DNA from: Spongospora subterranea f. sp. subterranea
Taxonomy: Eukaryota; Endomyxa: Phytomyxea; Phytomyxea; Plasmodiophorida
DNA length: 64,000 nt
NCBI GenBank assembly: GCA_049724395.1
Contig: JAUGWO010000068.1
Coordinates: 54,472-118,471, forward strand
Reading direction: 5' to 3'
The notes beneath the pieces are model-generated. The model worked only from the letters and a program-made list of their open reading frames with translations. It searched no databases and was not told where the DNA came from. This document shows, piece after piece, positions 1-12,929 of this stretch. The translations under genes and the position numbers were made by a program. Positions within the stretch are counted from its first letter, which is position 1, and each line of letters starts with the position of its first letter.

Positions 1-196
1 TCAAATCACCATACGTGAGCCCCGCTGGTGGCTCGACCAGAGTTAGTTTCCCGGACGGGTTGGGCGCGGCTGGGGCGGTCATCTCGGGGGCGGGTGGCGC
101 GACCAGCGTCGGTATTTCGGGTGCGGCGGGCTCGGGCGCATCCCCAGCGATCGAGTCCAGCGGGCACCCGGCTTCCTCTACCTGCTCTGGGTCCAT
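1..196 (-). CDS. N-terminal exon of an Ala/Pro-rich protein, cut by window edge
   Basis: An ATG at 196 opens a frame that runs to the window edge with no stop, about 65 residues. The start reads MDPEQVEEAGCPLD and is followed by an acidic stretch rich in Ala, Pro and Glu. The end near the edge, GKLTLVEPPAGLTYGDL, is less biased and could begin a folded domain. I do not recognise the family. Low-complexity composition and GC-richness keep this frame open more easily than average, so the call rests on the good ATG context and the change to an ordinary composition at the end. The rest of the gene lies to the left of the window. Confidence 0.4.
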   Translation of the reverse strand, partial: MDPEQVEEAGCPLDSIAGDAPEPAAPEIPTLVAPPAPEMTAPAAPNPSGKLTLVEPPAGLTYGDL

Positions 197-1061
197 CACC
201 ACCGACACAGACGATAAACAAATGAGGTCGTGTCTGTCAAAAGTCCCAATCGCGATCGGACCACGCAGTTGTACAACGTTTCCTCACTGCACCGATCGGT
301 ATCGAAACGCGCCTCATTTCTGGCACAGCTGCACTGTTCGACTCCATCAATTTTCTTGACGCGTCGTTTACGAGAAATTCGTTGCGACGCTTCTGTCAAA
401 GTTGTGCCATTCCGACAAATATCTCGGCCTGGACAACGACCTTGTAATCGCGATTTTTAGAAGACCATCACCCGGCCAACGCAATTCCCAAACCGCGATT
501 CTGCTTGACCCCCGAACACAACTCCTTCTTTAAGAGGACAGACAACGCCAAGTCCCAGGGAGGAAGGTCCAATCATTGGGATCGGATCTAGGAGATTATA
601 ACGTGAAGAATTGTAACTTCTTTTTTGCCAATTTGTTTGATTGTGTTTTCCTCTTTCTCGGGGAGACCTTACGGAACCTTTGGCAGTTTCCTGCTTATCC
701 TTGGATTTCTTTGTTGATTAAAAGTTAAATTTGTATTTACACCGCCGTTCTTGTAATTATTCTTTCTGGTCTTCGATATTTGATTCGATATTTTACAGTT
801 TAGTTTCTAGCTAAAATACTAATGATTGTTATCGAAGTGTGAACCCACAAAGTCTCTATGGAATATCTCTTTGAGGTGATGTATTTACATACGAATTTAC
901 TACACTGACGAAGAACTTCAACGGTCCGGGCTTTGGTGTGACACGTTGATTAGTTTGGCGAAAAAGTTGATTGAAAACAGCGCGAAAACGATGTTGTAGA
1001 ATCTGATGAAGCTTTGTTGACAAGCAAGCGAGGGCTCTGATATGACAAAAAACAGCAGTAT
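197..1061. other. Intergenic stretch, no gene supported
   Basis: I see no coding pattern here that joins to a known family. The segment from about 590 to 960 is AT-rich. It lies between the 5' end of the edge gene (which reads left) and the 3' end of the C2CD5-like gene, so it could carry the promoter of the edge gene. No specific element is identified. Confidence 0.35.
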
Positions 1062-4000
1062 TTATGAGATAGGTGGTTCTTTCTGGACAAGGACAACGTC
1101 ACCAGACATCGAAAGAAACGCAATATACTTGATCCCGGCGCGGCTGAGCGATTGTGAACTGCCCGACCGAATAACTCAACAGGCAGTTTCCGCCTGCAAT
1201 GACATAACATGAACTCTTCAAATAAATCAACGAAAAATTGAAAAAAACAAAGGTGGGCAAAGAAGACGATTCAACACAAATCAAAACGATGAAACGAGCA
1301 ATACCTCGGGCAACAACATTAGCACGTAAAACAGAGTGAGCTTCGGCCAAAAACTGATGCGCATAGCGAGCTAGACCCGATTCATCGTGCGAAAGCCAAC
1401 GTTCGTTAATGAAATGCAGATGGACGCGGCCCAGGTGCTTGACGTGCTGTGTGCCCGCTGGGCAACGCTCCAAAGCCGATATGGTCACCTGCTGTGGGTG
1501 ATCGCGCCATTCCAACGGTTGATCGGGAAACACGAGCAGCCGCGGCCATGAAGCTGTGGGCGGTGACTGAGATGTTCCCGAACTGTCAATATGCGGTTTG
1601 TTCGGAGATAATTGCGACACCCATTGGTTGGCACTTCCCAATGAATGCGACCGCTTGATTTGAATTGGAACCGATTCCGTCTGCGACTCAAGCTTGACTG
1701 CCTGAGCGGTCACAATAATATCAATCTGATCGTCGTCCGGAATGGCGATTCGCGCCTGGATACATGTCAAAGCCAGGGGCCGCGACTGCCGCACCGAGAA
1801 CGCCAGCCGGGCCTGCAGGTCATGGAACGCAGACGCCAGATAATGGTTGAGCTGCGAGGTGGACACAGGGCAAATCACGCGCCGAAACAACGTCAAGGAA
1901 CCTAAATCGGCAACAACACCTTGGCCAGGTCCGATTCCATCACAATTTGCAAAAACAATATCATCAGGTGGAGATGGATCCATCCTAAATGTGCTCAATG
2001 AAAAGAGCATAGAAGAATCAGAATTCTGCTTACAAAGAGCTGACCACGTCTTCATCATACTCATCGTCGATCTGTAAAACGACCGTTTGCCTTGCAGAGT
2101 CATCAATAACGCTGCAATCATCATTGTCATCACTGGAAAACGCATCGTCGAACAGGTTCCTGGACATTGCCCGCTTTCTTTGCCTTTCCTCATGTTGCTG
2201 GCAATTTCGTTCGCTGACAGCGACGATGAGATTCTGCGAATCGATTATGGTGGGGTCCGAAATTGTGTTCCTGGAAATGCGCAAAGGGGGTGGCGCAGGC
2301 AGAGCGTCTAAAAACGCTGCAGACGCCGTGGCGATGGCCACAATCAAATTTTCCCCAACAGTTAATCGAACACGCAGGGCAAACGCTGCATTCATGCCCA
2401 GAAGTCGCAACTTGTACATTAATTGCCGGTGCAGATCGAACTCAAGGAATGGAATTGCTTCTGACACCAATGTGGCGTTCGCCTCGCCTTGACTTTTTCG
2501 TTTCGGACGCACCACGCGCGCCTCCACCATCTGGCAAGGTTCGTTGATGGGAAAACGATCCTGGCCGGGTATCAGCGTGGCTAATAAAGTGTCCGGGACC
2601 AGATGACGCCCACAGAACGCACATGGCACTAAGTTCATCCTGAATGGAGCTGTGTCGCGGGAGTACGTGATGTGGCATGACCGACACGCTCGACGATGCC
2701 TCCTCGAACCGATTTTCTTCCCCGGCGGTGACACCGATGCCTCTGAACAATGGCTTCGTGATGAGAATGTGGCGACATGCGGTCACATCTTATTGCGATG
2801 CCAAAATTAGCTTAATCAAAACCAAAAAAAAATATTTCATTTAGGTAAATGATAAAGTAGAGATGCAAAATACTGAACCAGACGTATTTGAAAGCAAATG
2901 TTAGAAAAATAAAACATCAAACATATATTCAGCAAAAAAACAACTTCTTCGTTTGGAGTTCACACTGGGCGACGTCGGTTTAAGGTCGCATGACACTGCC
3001 GTGCCGATTGCCGATAGAACACAAATGTCCCCCTCGACGATGGATGTCGTCTCTGAATACCCCAAAACCACATGGCAGTTGAGAGCGCGCGCGTGTGATC
3101 GGATCTCATTACGGAGCTCCTGCCACCTATGCGCTGTCCCATCAGAAAATTCACGCGGTGATTTGTTGATCAAAAGAAATACAACCATTGGTCGCGTAGC
3201 TCTTTTTCTGTGTTCTTATGTGCGAGGAGTTTGACGGACCTGGCAGAAACAACACCACCGACTCGCATGTCGAACTTGTCGGGAAGAAATGTCAGTGTGA
3301 GCAGCAGAACACCTTTGAGGATGGTGCGTTGGAGATTCAGTAGAGAGATCAGATCGACATCGACCACGGTAGGGCTGCCGAACGGCGGAGCTACGCTAGC
3401 GACGGAGGTATTGAGAAGATCAGCGGCCGTTGAAGGAACCGGACATTGCGTGTGCAAGGGGTCGACCATTGGAGAGTTGTGCATGCGAGGCGATGGAGCA
3501 GGATGAAGTTTTCGCTCAATAGTACACGCTGTGCCCAGACCACGCGCTATGATGCCTCCTTCACCTTCGAAATCAAACTACGAAACGGTTCACATAAATG
3601 CGGTCGCTTATCAAAACAGAAATGACATTACATTAGGAGTTTCAAAATGAAAGAGAAAAAGGCAATGGTAAAAGAACATGACGACATCATGATGCAGAAA
3701 CGGAATTGGAAGACAGAAAGACTTCAGGTGACATTTATACTGTTAATCAGTTACCTCCAGTCTGTAGGCGAGAACCGCGTTGCCCCCGACTTCCAAAGCC
3801 TTGCTTCCAACATTTCGCCTGATAGTACTGGCCAGCTGATGTAGCAACAGCATACGCGCCTCATTGGATGTCCTTGAAGTGCGGAATGTGTCAGCCCAGT
3901 GATACTCAGGATCGGCAGCCATGACCAGCTCTTCACAAACCCCATTCATGCTGATCACTTCATATTCCGTATCCTGTAATCGTGAAGCGGAAAAAACTAA

Positions 4001-5214
4001 AAAAAAAACAGGTTAGATTCTGCTATGATCCGTATCAATCACTTTAAATAGTGTGGACTAAATTTTGAATACGTAAAAACGTTGCTTACGAACCACAATC
4101 CATGGAACATACTGGTGAAAATTTGGAAACACGTCCAATGGAGCCGAATGATAAGCTGAAAGAAAGAAAACTGTAGCAAAAAACTCAAACAAGCATTCAT
4201 CACATTGAACGCTGACGTAGTGTGTGTGTTTGAAGGTGATGATGCTTCATGATAACGTACACACAACCCCGGCGGCACTGCTCTTAAACGCTGTTGAACC
4301 ATGTCAATGTCGGTTTGGCGTTCCAACCATGAAAAACAGAACGAACGGTTAACGTCGCCAAAAAACTGGAGCTGGACGTGGACGTAGAGAAATCCGCGCA
4401 CGCCCCTCAGTGTGTCGAAGATGGGATACCAGCCTTTCAGCTCCATGGCAACGACCAGCAAACAGTTCAGATCCAGGATCACTACGCTGCCATAGAACAA
4501 AAAAGTCAAATTCACTGGTGTTTAACAAATTGGATCAACATTGAATAAACGCTGAAAAAATTGTGGAATATCGTAGAGAGTATGCCGGATCTTGATGTAA
4601 AGTCCAAACTTCTCAACAACACCAATTGTGGTTTAGGGATGATAATCATAAGACCAACCAACAGCGGACAAAAAGGAATATCTCGAGCTGAAACTGAAAC
4701 AAAGCACGAAAATACCCAATCGTGTTATCTGATGAGTAGATATCTTTATCAAGAATAGTTAGCCGGATCGGCTCATCCTGTGAAGATGGCGTCAGACGTA
4801 GCTGATGGCGATTCATTGTAGTCTAGCAACGAATGACGGAATACCTGCAGGACTGTGTCTTCGGGGACATCGACACGAAACAGATGATCCCATTTTGGAT
4901 GCAAACTACAGCGTTTGTTACCGATTGATGATCAGAAACACGTAAATACATTCAGTCGGTAAAAAAATACAATACGTGAGGACAAATCATCGGTGATTTC
5001 ACAACGTGAACAACAAGGAATGAATGATAAATCTGAATCGTTAAGTAAAACCGAAAAAAAAAACTATGATGACTGACGTTTTCCGGCAGATCGGCGTCTT
5101 ATCGGTATGTTCGCCAAAGGACATGGAGACATAGGCGTCGGTGAGGCCGCTTTTCCTGTCCATGACGGGAAGGTCCCTTGCCTCCACAATCCGGAGCTTG
5201 ATTGTCGACGGCAT
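1062..5214 (-). CDS. C2CD5: C2CD5/CDP138-like C2-domain protein, multi-exon
   Basis: Homologue of C2 domain-containing protein 5, a Ca2+/phospholipid-binding protein linked in animals to insulin-stimulated vesicle fusion at the plasma membrane. Exons read right to left: 5214-5078, 4905-4845, 4777-4716, 4486 to about 4257 (end unsure), a probable short exon near 4150-4085, 3996-3755, 3577-3186, 3126-2966, 2742-2034, 1984-1305, 1193 to 1099 or 1062. Exon phases join for all but the uncertain fourth/fifth exons and the last. Family landmarks appear in order: the C2 start (IKLRIVEARDLPVMDR), HPKWDHLFRVDV, GWYPIFDTLRG, DPEYHWADTFRTSRTSNEAR, VGGVVSARSVKLL, HVVLGYSETTSI, CHITY...CAFC (Cys pairs), RPKRKSQGEANA, LQIDDEYDED and ARGGNCLLSYS. 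Length is close to the animal protein. The final conserved SGDVVLVQ block lies in another frame, after the first in-frame stop at 1099-1101, so either a 1-nt frameshift exists or the C terminus is shortened. Recognition is strong; function is by family only. Confidence 0.87.
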
Positions 5215-5448
5215 GGTTCCCCGTTTGGATGCTGGAATCAAACGCAGAGCCGGGCGGCGGCCACCCTGTTAATGAGACCCAGCGATTGTTGGAATGGTCT
5301 GTCGCAGGACCTAAAACATGCGCCACAGTCTCCCGCGATATCGAACACGGTTTCTGGTCGCGACAATGACAATCTGCACAGTGATAATATATTGTCAAAC
5401 AAATTGGATGTATTGAAAGTGGAAATACGGATATCGAGCAAAACGTGG

Positions 5449-8400
5449 CTATGTCAAATCCTGCAATGTGATATTACAGTCGAGCAAATCTTTCTCGGCG
5501 AGCTTTAATGCGCCATCTCGAAGGTCATTGTCCTTGATAGTGGCCAGATATTCCATGATTTTTACTATCATGAACCGTCGTAGGCCAGCTCTCCAGGCTT
5601 CTTGCCCTTGAAAAACATGCCCACGACCAGGATTATAGTGGCACTGTGCAACATGCGCATGGGCATCACTGCCACAATCTTTGAGACAAAATGCACAGAA
5701 GGGACAACCACAGTTGTTGCAGGTTAATGCACAACATCCATCGAAGTCGATGAAGGCTTGACTGCATCGAGGACATGACGGTGTCAATAAGACACAGATA
5801 TTTTCCCGAGCCTTCTCGGCCGGTGTTAATCTCATTCGGCGAATTGATTCGGTTTTAACGCGACGCTCGAACGTGATTTCATATTCCTCGACTATCGATT
5901 TTTCTTGAAGTCGTTGTTGAGCTTTGAGGAATTTGGAAAACGACTCCGGATGAGCGTATCTGCCGATGGCTTCAATTGGGAACGGCGGTGAAGAGCAATT
6001 ATCGGTGCGCGAGAACGGACAGCAAATCTGGCCGCAGCGTTTGACATGTAAAGCGAGATCGCAATCGGATTCACTGGCAACATGACAGCTAAAACAGTCC
6101 TTACAAAGGAAATGGGACGGAGAGCCACCGCACATTACGCCATCAGATCGCTTACAACTATCAAAACAGACTCCACATTCAGCACCTACTGAGAGATTTC
6201 GAAGTTGTTCTGTCAATGATAGCGCAATCTGTAGCCGATCAACTTCATTCTGTTGGTCGTCGCCGCATCGCTCAACAAGATCCTCGGCGAGTAGCGCTGA
6301 TTCTTTCAGATAGATCTCGTTATCTGCTTGGATTTGCATCGTTTTCTCTTTGGCGGCATTCACCATCCGCTTCAGCCTGTCCTCTTCTTTAGCACGTTTT
6401 GCCTCTGTCTCTTCATAGCATTTCCGAATGTTTTCTGCAACGTTCGCGGCGATCCGTTGGCGGGCCAACTGCGCCTCGTGTTCCGTCCTCCGTTTCTGAT
6501 TGAGCGCTTGCATCAATTCCGCCTCGGCGTCTCCTTTCGATTTGGAAATCGACAAATTCGCCGCAATAATGGCGTTTTCCGCATCGATATCGAGCAGTTT
6601 TCGAGCTTGTTCTTCCATCAGATCGGCAAACTGTTGCACTTTCTGGATTTCGATCTCTTCTAAACGCTTTTCTCTGGCCAGCCTGATCTCGCATTGTCGA
6701 CAACTAGCACGTTCAGCAGGTAAATAACATGGACGAAGATAGTTCGAGGCACAAACGCCGCAAGTCTCAATCATTTGAACAAAACATTTCGGTGCCTTCG
6801 CCCAACATAAACGCTGAACCGGATGGCCCGATTCGCAAATTTCAGGAACGAGAACAGCACATTTGGCGTGGAAGGTCGCTTTCGGGTCGTGACATGAAGC
6901 CTGACAAGCGTGACCACACTTGAGAATATCACCACAAGGAACCAGACATCCTCCCAGCGGCGCAAGCCGAGCAAAATCCTCCGGGGTCTTGATCAGTGAC
7001 TTGGCACCGTGTCGTGGGCAGACGATTGGGACGCCATCGAAAACATCGCAACCATCTAGTACGTTTTGCCAGATTGAACTAGCTGTAGCAAAGCATTCTT
7101 TGTTGCCGAAGATGATTAGCGACGCTTTGGCTCGTGATAACAAAACGTTAACGCGCTCTTTTTGATTCAAAAACCCTATGCTGGCCCGATTATTGCTTCG
7201 AACTAGTGACACCAGAACAATCCATGATTCCTCTCCTTGAAAATTATCGACAGTTGACGCCCGAATCGCGATAGGTTGTTGCATATCGTTGGCAACATCG
7301 ACGGCATCATCAATTAGGGCAAGCTCCAGCTCACGGACATCGCTTTTGCTGAGAATGGCGCTCATATTCTGTTGGCTGAGCACGCTCTTGATCTCCGCCA
7401 GTTGCCCCAGATATGGCGTTAGAATCACCATTTCTTCGGAATTATACCCCTGTTGGCATAAATAGGCCGCAGTGCAAACGACGAATTGCGCTTCCAGCTT
7501 GTTCACTTTTGAGCAAGAATTGATGCGTTCATCAACGTCAATCTGATCACTCAATTCGGGGAAGGAGTGATTCACAAAAACCACGTCTTTTTGCAATCCA
7601 GTTATGTGATCATAGTTCTGTACCACATCGCCATCGGCCAAATTCTCGTAGCATAACTCGCGAACCATTTTCGATATCTGCGGGCGCATCCGGTGCTGTG
7701 TCTGCAAAGACGTGAACTTATGATTCTCGAGAATCAGGCGTTCGAATGTTGAGCGATTCAAGTCGAATCCGTTGCCGCTCTCCACTGTCAGTCGATAATC
7801 GCTCACTTTCGGCCGGAGTTGTTTGTGATCACCAATCATGATGATATTGCGAACATGGTGGTTCAGGGCTGCGATGACGTTCGCTTCGAGAATTTCGGCA
7901 GCCTCTTCGATAATAAGCACATCACATGCGGCGTCATTGATCATAGAGCGGTACGTGGCAGCACCGGTGGCGGTACACCCGATAATGCGAGCCGTCTTTA
8001 GCTGATGCGAATGCCGTTTCCCATCGATAAGGTCTTTTTCTCTTTCCAGATTCCGTAGATCGTCGAAGTGCTCAGATAGTTTTTCCAGTCGTAAATCAAT
8101 ATTGTTTGGATTCCATTTCGCAGGGAGTGCATTGCCTTCATTGTTCGGTACTGTGGCTTCTCCATGAATCTTATGAAGAATGTCTCCGCGTCCGCGAATC
8201 CAACCGCCAGCATGTCCGATTAGAACATATCCGTCATCGTCGACAACATCATCGTCAAAAAACTCCTCCATTTCGCTGTCAAGGTGAGAGGTAAGTTTCT
8301 GGCAAGTCGGGTCTAAGTCTTTTTCCAATTGATGAAGGGTCTCAAAGACACCGTTCTTTGTCTGGGTGCGCTCTCCGCGAAGATCATTGATGCGGTTATA

Positions 8401-10672
8401 GCAAAAGTTTTCGTGCGTTGTGTGTGTGTCTGGTTGGAACATATTGTACTCCAACAGACGTCTGCAGGTACTGCGTCCTCCGATCCGAACGATTTCTATG
8501 AGGCCGGCATCGAGCAGCGCTTCCAGAAACTGGTCGAGTTGTCGGTTCGTATAACATATGCAGAGGATGCGGGTACTGCTGTTTAACAATAATGCTCTGG
8601 AGGCCATGACCCCGATCAATGTTTTCCCCGTACCAGGAGGGCCCTGAAGCGCAATTCCAGAAAATATTAGAGCATGTTACCAATCAATCGATGATCATCG
8701 TTGAAAACAAAACAACTTCGCATGGCTCAATTCTTACCTGGATTAACGATATATTATGCCTTCTATCGATCGCCGTCAAAAACGATTGCCGTTGTGCTTG
8801 GTCCAGTTGCAAAAAGTTTTGATATAATCGTTTCCAATCACACATCATGTCACAATCTTGTTGGTTTTCCTGTGAAATCCTCTCGTGCACCATCTCCCTG
8901 AACATGCAAAACGAAATTTTCTTGGGAATCCGGATTGATTTATCGCTGTTTGGTGATCGTGGCATGGCTAGGTCGTCGTATAGTGGGCACCCCATGGTTG
9001 TTTGAAGGGCACTCAGAACGGGCTCGTAAGAGAAGAATTCGGTACAGACGTGGATTAAGGCTCCTTGAAGTTTCGCTCGAATGCAATGATATAGAAAACC
9101 CATTTCAATCGAGCTCTCAACGGCAAAACTGACTTGCATAAGCTTATGTGAATTGCCGTTGTTTTCCTCGAAACTTGGATTGAATATTAACCAAACGACT
9201 TTCCCAATAATAACGCCAACGTCTTCCACGATGAAACACGCTAAAGACCCTTTGCTCAACCAATGAGTTCGCTTCCAATAATCCTCCTGGTCCTCTTCTT
9301 TCTGTGCGAGGACTGATTCTGGTTTTGGGACATGGAGCTCTACACAAGGAACTGGGTCAATGGAAAAATTCGAGACTGAGACTTTGTCGAATTTGGGAAC
9401 GTTGGGGGAAGCCGTATATGACCGTAATTTCTGGCGCAATGTACTCAGCATATCTTCGCGAACAAGGCGAAACGCCCGGTCCCGCATTCGCATCGTTGGC
9501 GACTCTGCTAGAAAACCGACGTCGTTATGCGCAGTGGGGAGGAACCCTGATTCATTTGGATCAGTACGCCACCAGGACTGAATCTCTTCCATCGTAGGAA
9601 TTATGCGGATTTCGAGATAATCGATGCAATCATTATCGTGACGCCCAAGTTGCTGCTCTACGGCGAAGACTGATGAATGAGTTGCATCCGGCATTAATTC
9701 CCTCCTGACTTGTGATGCCTGTTCATGACCTTGGCGTTCAAGGAGCTCTGCCAATCGTTCCAAATGTTCAGAGTCTTGCGGGCTTTGCCGTGATCGAGAA
9801 CAAAATGCAGAGCATGTTAAGAAAACAATGAGGGATTCCATATCGGCAATGCATTCAGCGCTGGCGGCGTCGAAAATCTGCTGATACAATGACGGAACCG
9901 ACCAGATCGCGTAAAGTAATCGTACAAAAGATGGTCGAGCCGTGAGATCATGACGCGCCACAGTGTTGATTAGCGCTTTTATCATCGGCATGATGAGCGT
10001 ATTAACTACGACATTCGGTTGCACAGACGGATCGCTGAACATGAGGATCTCCCGCACGCGTTGGACTCCAAATGCCCCCGGTGATAGTATCATCCACATT
10101 GTCTTCAGAGGATCGTTTTGGCTCATCATGGATAGCGACTTGACGAACTTGCATGCGTTCCAGTATCCGCCTAAAACTGCATTCTTATCGCGAAGCAACT
10201 TATCGAAAACTGGCCGATCGACATCAAATGTCAATTGACACTTGGATATGCGATTACTTTTGTCTTGGAGATGGACTTTGGGGACAGATGTGTCGGAATT
10301 CGCCGCTTTCAACCTGTTGTCGACGTGGTCTGTATATGTTTTGACCGGGCATACACTTGTCACAATTGGCGTCTCTGCGGTATGTGCCTTCGTCTCGGGA
10401 TCCTGAAATCCGCGTGCGCCGGAGGTAAGACGTTGCATTTCAAGTAGCAATCTGTTTTGAGAGATTGGGTGTGAACCACCGACACCGCGTTTTTTAACTT
10501 GAAATTCCGTCAATAATCGGTTGAGTGAGATCGTTTTGAAAGTTGGCGCCATGGTCGTTACTGGCACCTGCTCCGGCTTCACGGCTGAACGTTCGTCAGC
10601 GTCAGGCGTTGCGTTGGTCTTGGCGGTTTTGACCTGATCCCAGATTCTCTTTTCCTGCAACGGATAAACCAT
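5449..10672 (-). CDS. ZNFX1: ZNFX1-like SF1 helicase with NFX1 zinc fingers and C-terminal RBR, copy A
   Basis: About 1,700 residues in at least two exons (upstream to 8738, then 8643-5449), with a 94-nt intron just before the Walker A motif. ZNFX1 proteins are UPF1-type RNA helicases; in animals they act in small-RNA inheritance and antiviral dsRNA sensing. Seen in order: an N-terminal helical region; GPPGTGKT (motif I); IIEEAAEI (II); GDHKQLRP (III); QHRMRPQ (IV); STVDNFQGEES (V); NVLLSRAK (VI); a Cys/His-rich NFX1-type zinc region (CPRHGAK...[10 protein letters not shown]...CGVC); a long charged coiled coil; a RING-like CGVC...FLCKDCF; and a RING2-like block with [13 protein letters not shown] and DAHAHVAQC. 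The last two resemble an RBR ubiquitin ligase. The open frame extends to 10732 but begins there with TTG; the first ATG is at 10672, and a possible splice acceptor lies just downstream of it, so the true start may be in an upstream exon. This copy has no visible break. Confidence 0.88.
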
Positions 10673-10732
10673 AATAATTAATGAAGCTGATTCACGCAAC
10701 AAGGGAGATAACGGGTATCTCGACGTGTCCAA

Positions 10733-11289
10733 TGCTACTTGCGCATCAGCATTTATGCGGACTGCACCGTTTCAGATTTTCCGCGTGCGAAGCAACGAAA
10801 CCAACACTGCACTGAGCAAACGAAATGTCACGTCACGGAACATCGGAGTTGCAGAACATTCACCCACTCAAGGCACCAACAAGCGGTGGCGTGTAAGTTC
10901 CGGAAACCCAAAGTGTTTCCAATCCACGAGACGGGTAACAGTCCAGACAGACAGCGGCTGGTCCCATTTCAGGATGATTAATGGACATGATCTTTCTCGG
11001 AGTTGTTGTTTCTTCTAGGCTGAGCAGCGAGCAAGGTGGTGAAATTTTCCGTAGCATCACAGCCCATCAAGCTAATTGTTGCCATCCTCAGCTTCCTAGA
11101 CGTCGAAAACTCCTGCGCGTGTGGTTGGCATCAGATGTAAAACCGCGTACGCCTGGTTTCACTATCAGGCAGCTTAAAGAGCACGCAAGTGGATTCAGGT
11201 CAATCGAACTGTTAACAATATATTAATGAGAACCGCGTAGCTTGTGGCAAATAAATATCAAAACGTATAGTTTGCAACACAACATCATG
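10733..11289. other. Upstream region of copy A, no gene supported
   Basis: Several overlapping frames of 60-100 codons are open on both strands, but none matches a family or has convincing splice continuity. The promoter and any first exon of copy A should lie here, since that gene reads leftward from about 10.7 kb. No motif is claimed. Confidence 0.3.
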
Positions 11290-11437
11290 TCATGCTTCGA
11301 TAGATGCTGATCTCGATCGCTGCAACAAAATCAACTCAATCTCCAACGCCTTGGCGAAAACTTCCCCAGCCGGATTATCTCGTAGCAACGACGATCCATA
11401 TACCACGTCAGACGACGTTAGGATTGCATCCCTGGCA

Positions 11438-12600
11438 CTATGCAGCAGCGCCACAGAGAATGCCACAAGGAATCCCTGTCCATGTCGCAATAGGAAGACG
11501 CGCTCCCAGACAGGGAGTAACGAGCCCGACAGACCCGCAATAACGAACAGCGACAGGACCCACGAGGCTGAGTACCCTGACCAGATTGGGGTCCCCGGCC
11601 AGGCACCGGCCCATGTCGGGATCGTATACCGCCGTTGCCGCTAGAACTGGGCCGGTAACGTCATCGTCTAATGTTACGCCAGTCACGTTACCGTTGCGGG
11701 TTGCGTAGGCGAGGCCTCGCGGTAACATGGCATGATTGCCCGACAACGCCAGGTACATGAAGAAAACGGACGCGTCCTCTAGATAAATGGTATGTTTAGC
11801 GAACTCAGACGGTGTGCAAAACGAAAGAGCAATCCGACTGATTTGAAATCGATATAAACTGTGGGACAATGACAAACTGCGGCTTTCAAAGGAATCAACC
11901 TCAAAAAATCAGAGAACGGCTGAGGTTTGACAACATAGCAGTCGTACCTTCATTGGGGAATATGCTCAGGAGCATCGAGAGGATTGCCGCCTTGAAAACA
12001 ATCGCTCGGCGATCGACGGCAACAACGCAGTCGACGACATGGTGAACATGGATGGCGCATTCAACAGGCGAGATTACAGTGCTGCCCGATGGGGCAAGCG
12101 CTGGGCTCACCTCCAACAGATCTTCATACCGTTGCCGTTGCTGCGCCGCAACGAAGTCCCACAGGGGCCGATGCGATGGACGCAGCCCCAGCAACAATAG
12201 CCAGGTATCGGCTCGCATGTCATCGAGTATAGTGTCGCCATGGCTGAGCTCCAGAAGGTTGACGACACGGCCTGTATCTGTCCAAGTTCCATCAATACCA
12301 AGAGGAATTTCGAAGAAACTACAAGCTATGCAAATTGAACGATTTTGCAAAAATTGGAACGATATTTTTTTTCGATAAGTTTGAAAATCTTTGTTCAATC
12401 AAACAGCTTCGAAGACTGCGCACCAATAGAATCTGAGCCATAGAGAGCGTCGCGGACCGATTGTTGCAGCTGTGTGCGGCGGTCAACCGGGCCCAATGCC
12501 GCCCGGTAATAGGCGAACCGGAAATTCCCCCGATACGGTCCCGACACCATCCTCGCCCGGGGCCACCGCGGACGACTGTCGCTGTGGCGTCAGATTAGGT
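11438..12600 (-). CDS. Unresolved multi-exon candidate, possibly TBC (Rab-GAP)-like
   Basis: Three stretches on this strand look like exons. The first, about 12600-12412, contains GPYRGNFRFAYYRAALGP and ends at SSKLFD. The second, about 12340-11940, contains DMRADTWLLLLGLRP followed by LWDFVAAQQRQRYEDLLE, which resembles the start of a TBC domain (LR..W.LLLGYLP...W...R..Y). The third, about 11860-11440, contains AATAVYDPDMGRCLAGD, faintly like the TBC motif-B region (LltYavynpdlGYcQGm) but without its Gln finger. If this is TBC, the catalytic motifs are lost or lie in exons I did not place. Splice joins were not resolved. Treat the family name as a weak guess; coding potential is moderate. 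Confidence 0.3.
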
Positions 12601-12929
12601 ACGGCGGTTCGGTTCGGTGCAATCAACGGAGCGTCAGGTTCGATCAGGCGGATCAACGCAGTCAATATTGGAAGCTCATGGCCATTTGTTCATATCGGCT
12701 TTGACGCAGATTCGGTGTCGACGAGTTACTGATGGACCAGTACGTGTGGATACTTTCTGGAAAAAAAAAAATCCTCTCTCGCCAAAAATACAATGGTGAG
12801 CACAATTTGCGCACATCACACTTTGTGATCTTTCCACCGAGTATCGATACGGGGTTTGCTCCACTTGGCCATTACGCTGTGTATCCTGGGCAGGGTAGCG
12901 CACAGTATTGATAAAGTCTGTGCAGTATG

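Noticed and set aside
1449-2547. Plus-strand open frames opposite C2CD5
   Set aside because: They are antisense shadows of strongly conserved exons on the minus strand.
4561-4660. In-frame stop in C2CD5 implying a pseudogene
   Set aside because: The segment is intronic. Joining 4716 to 4486 gives the expected IG-VVILDLN sequence without a stop.
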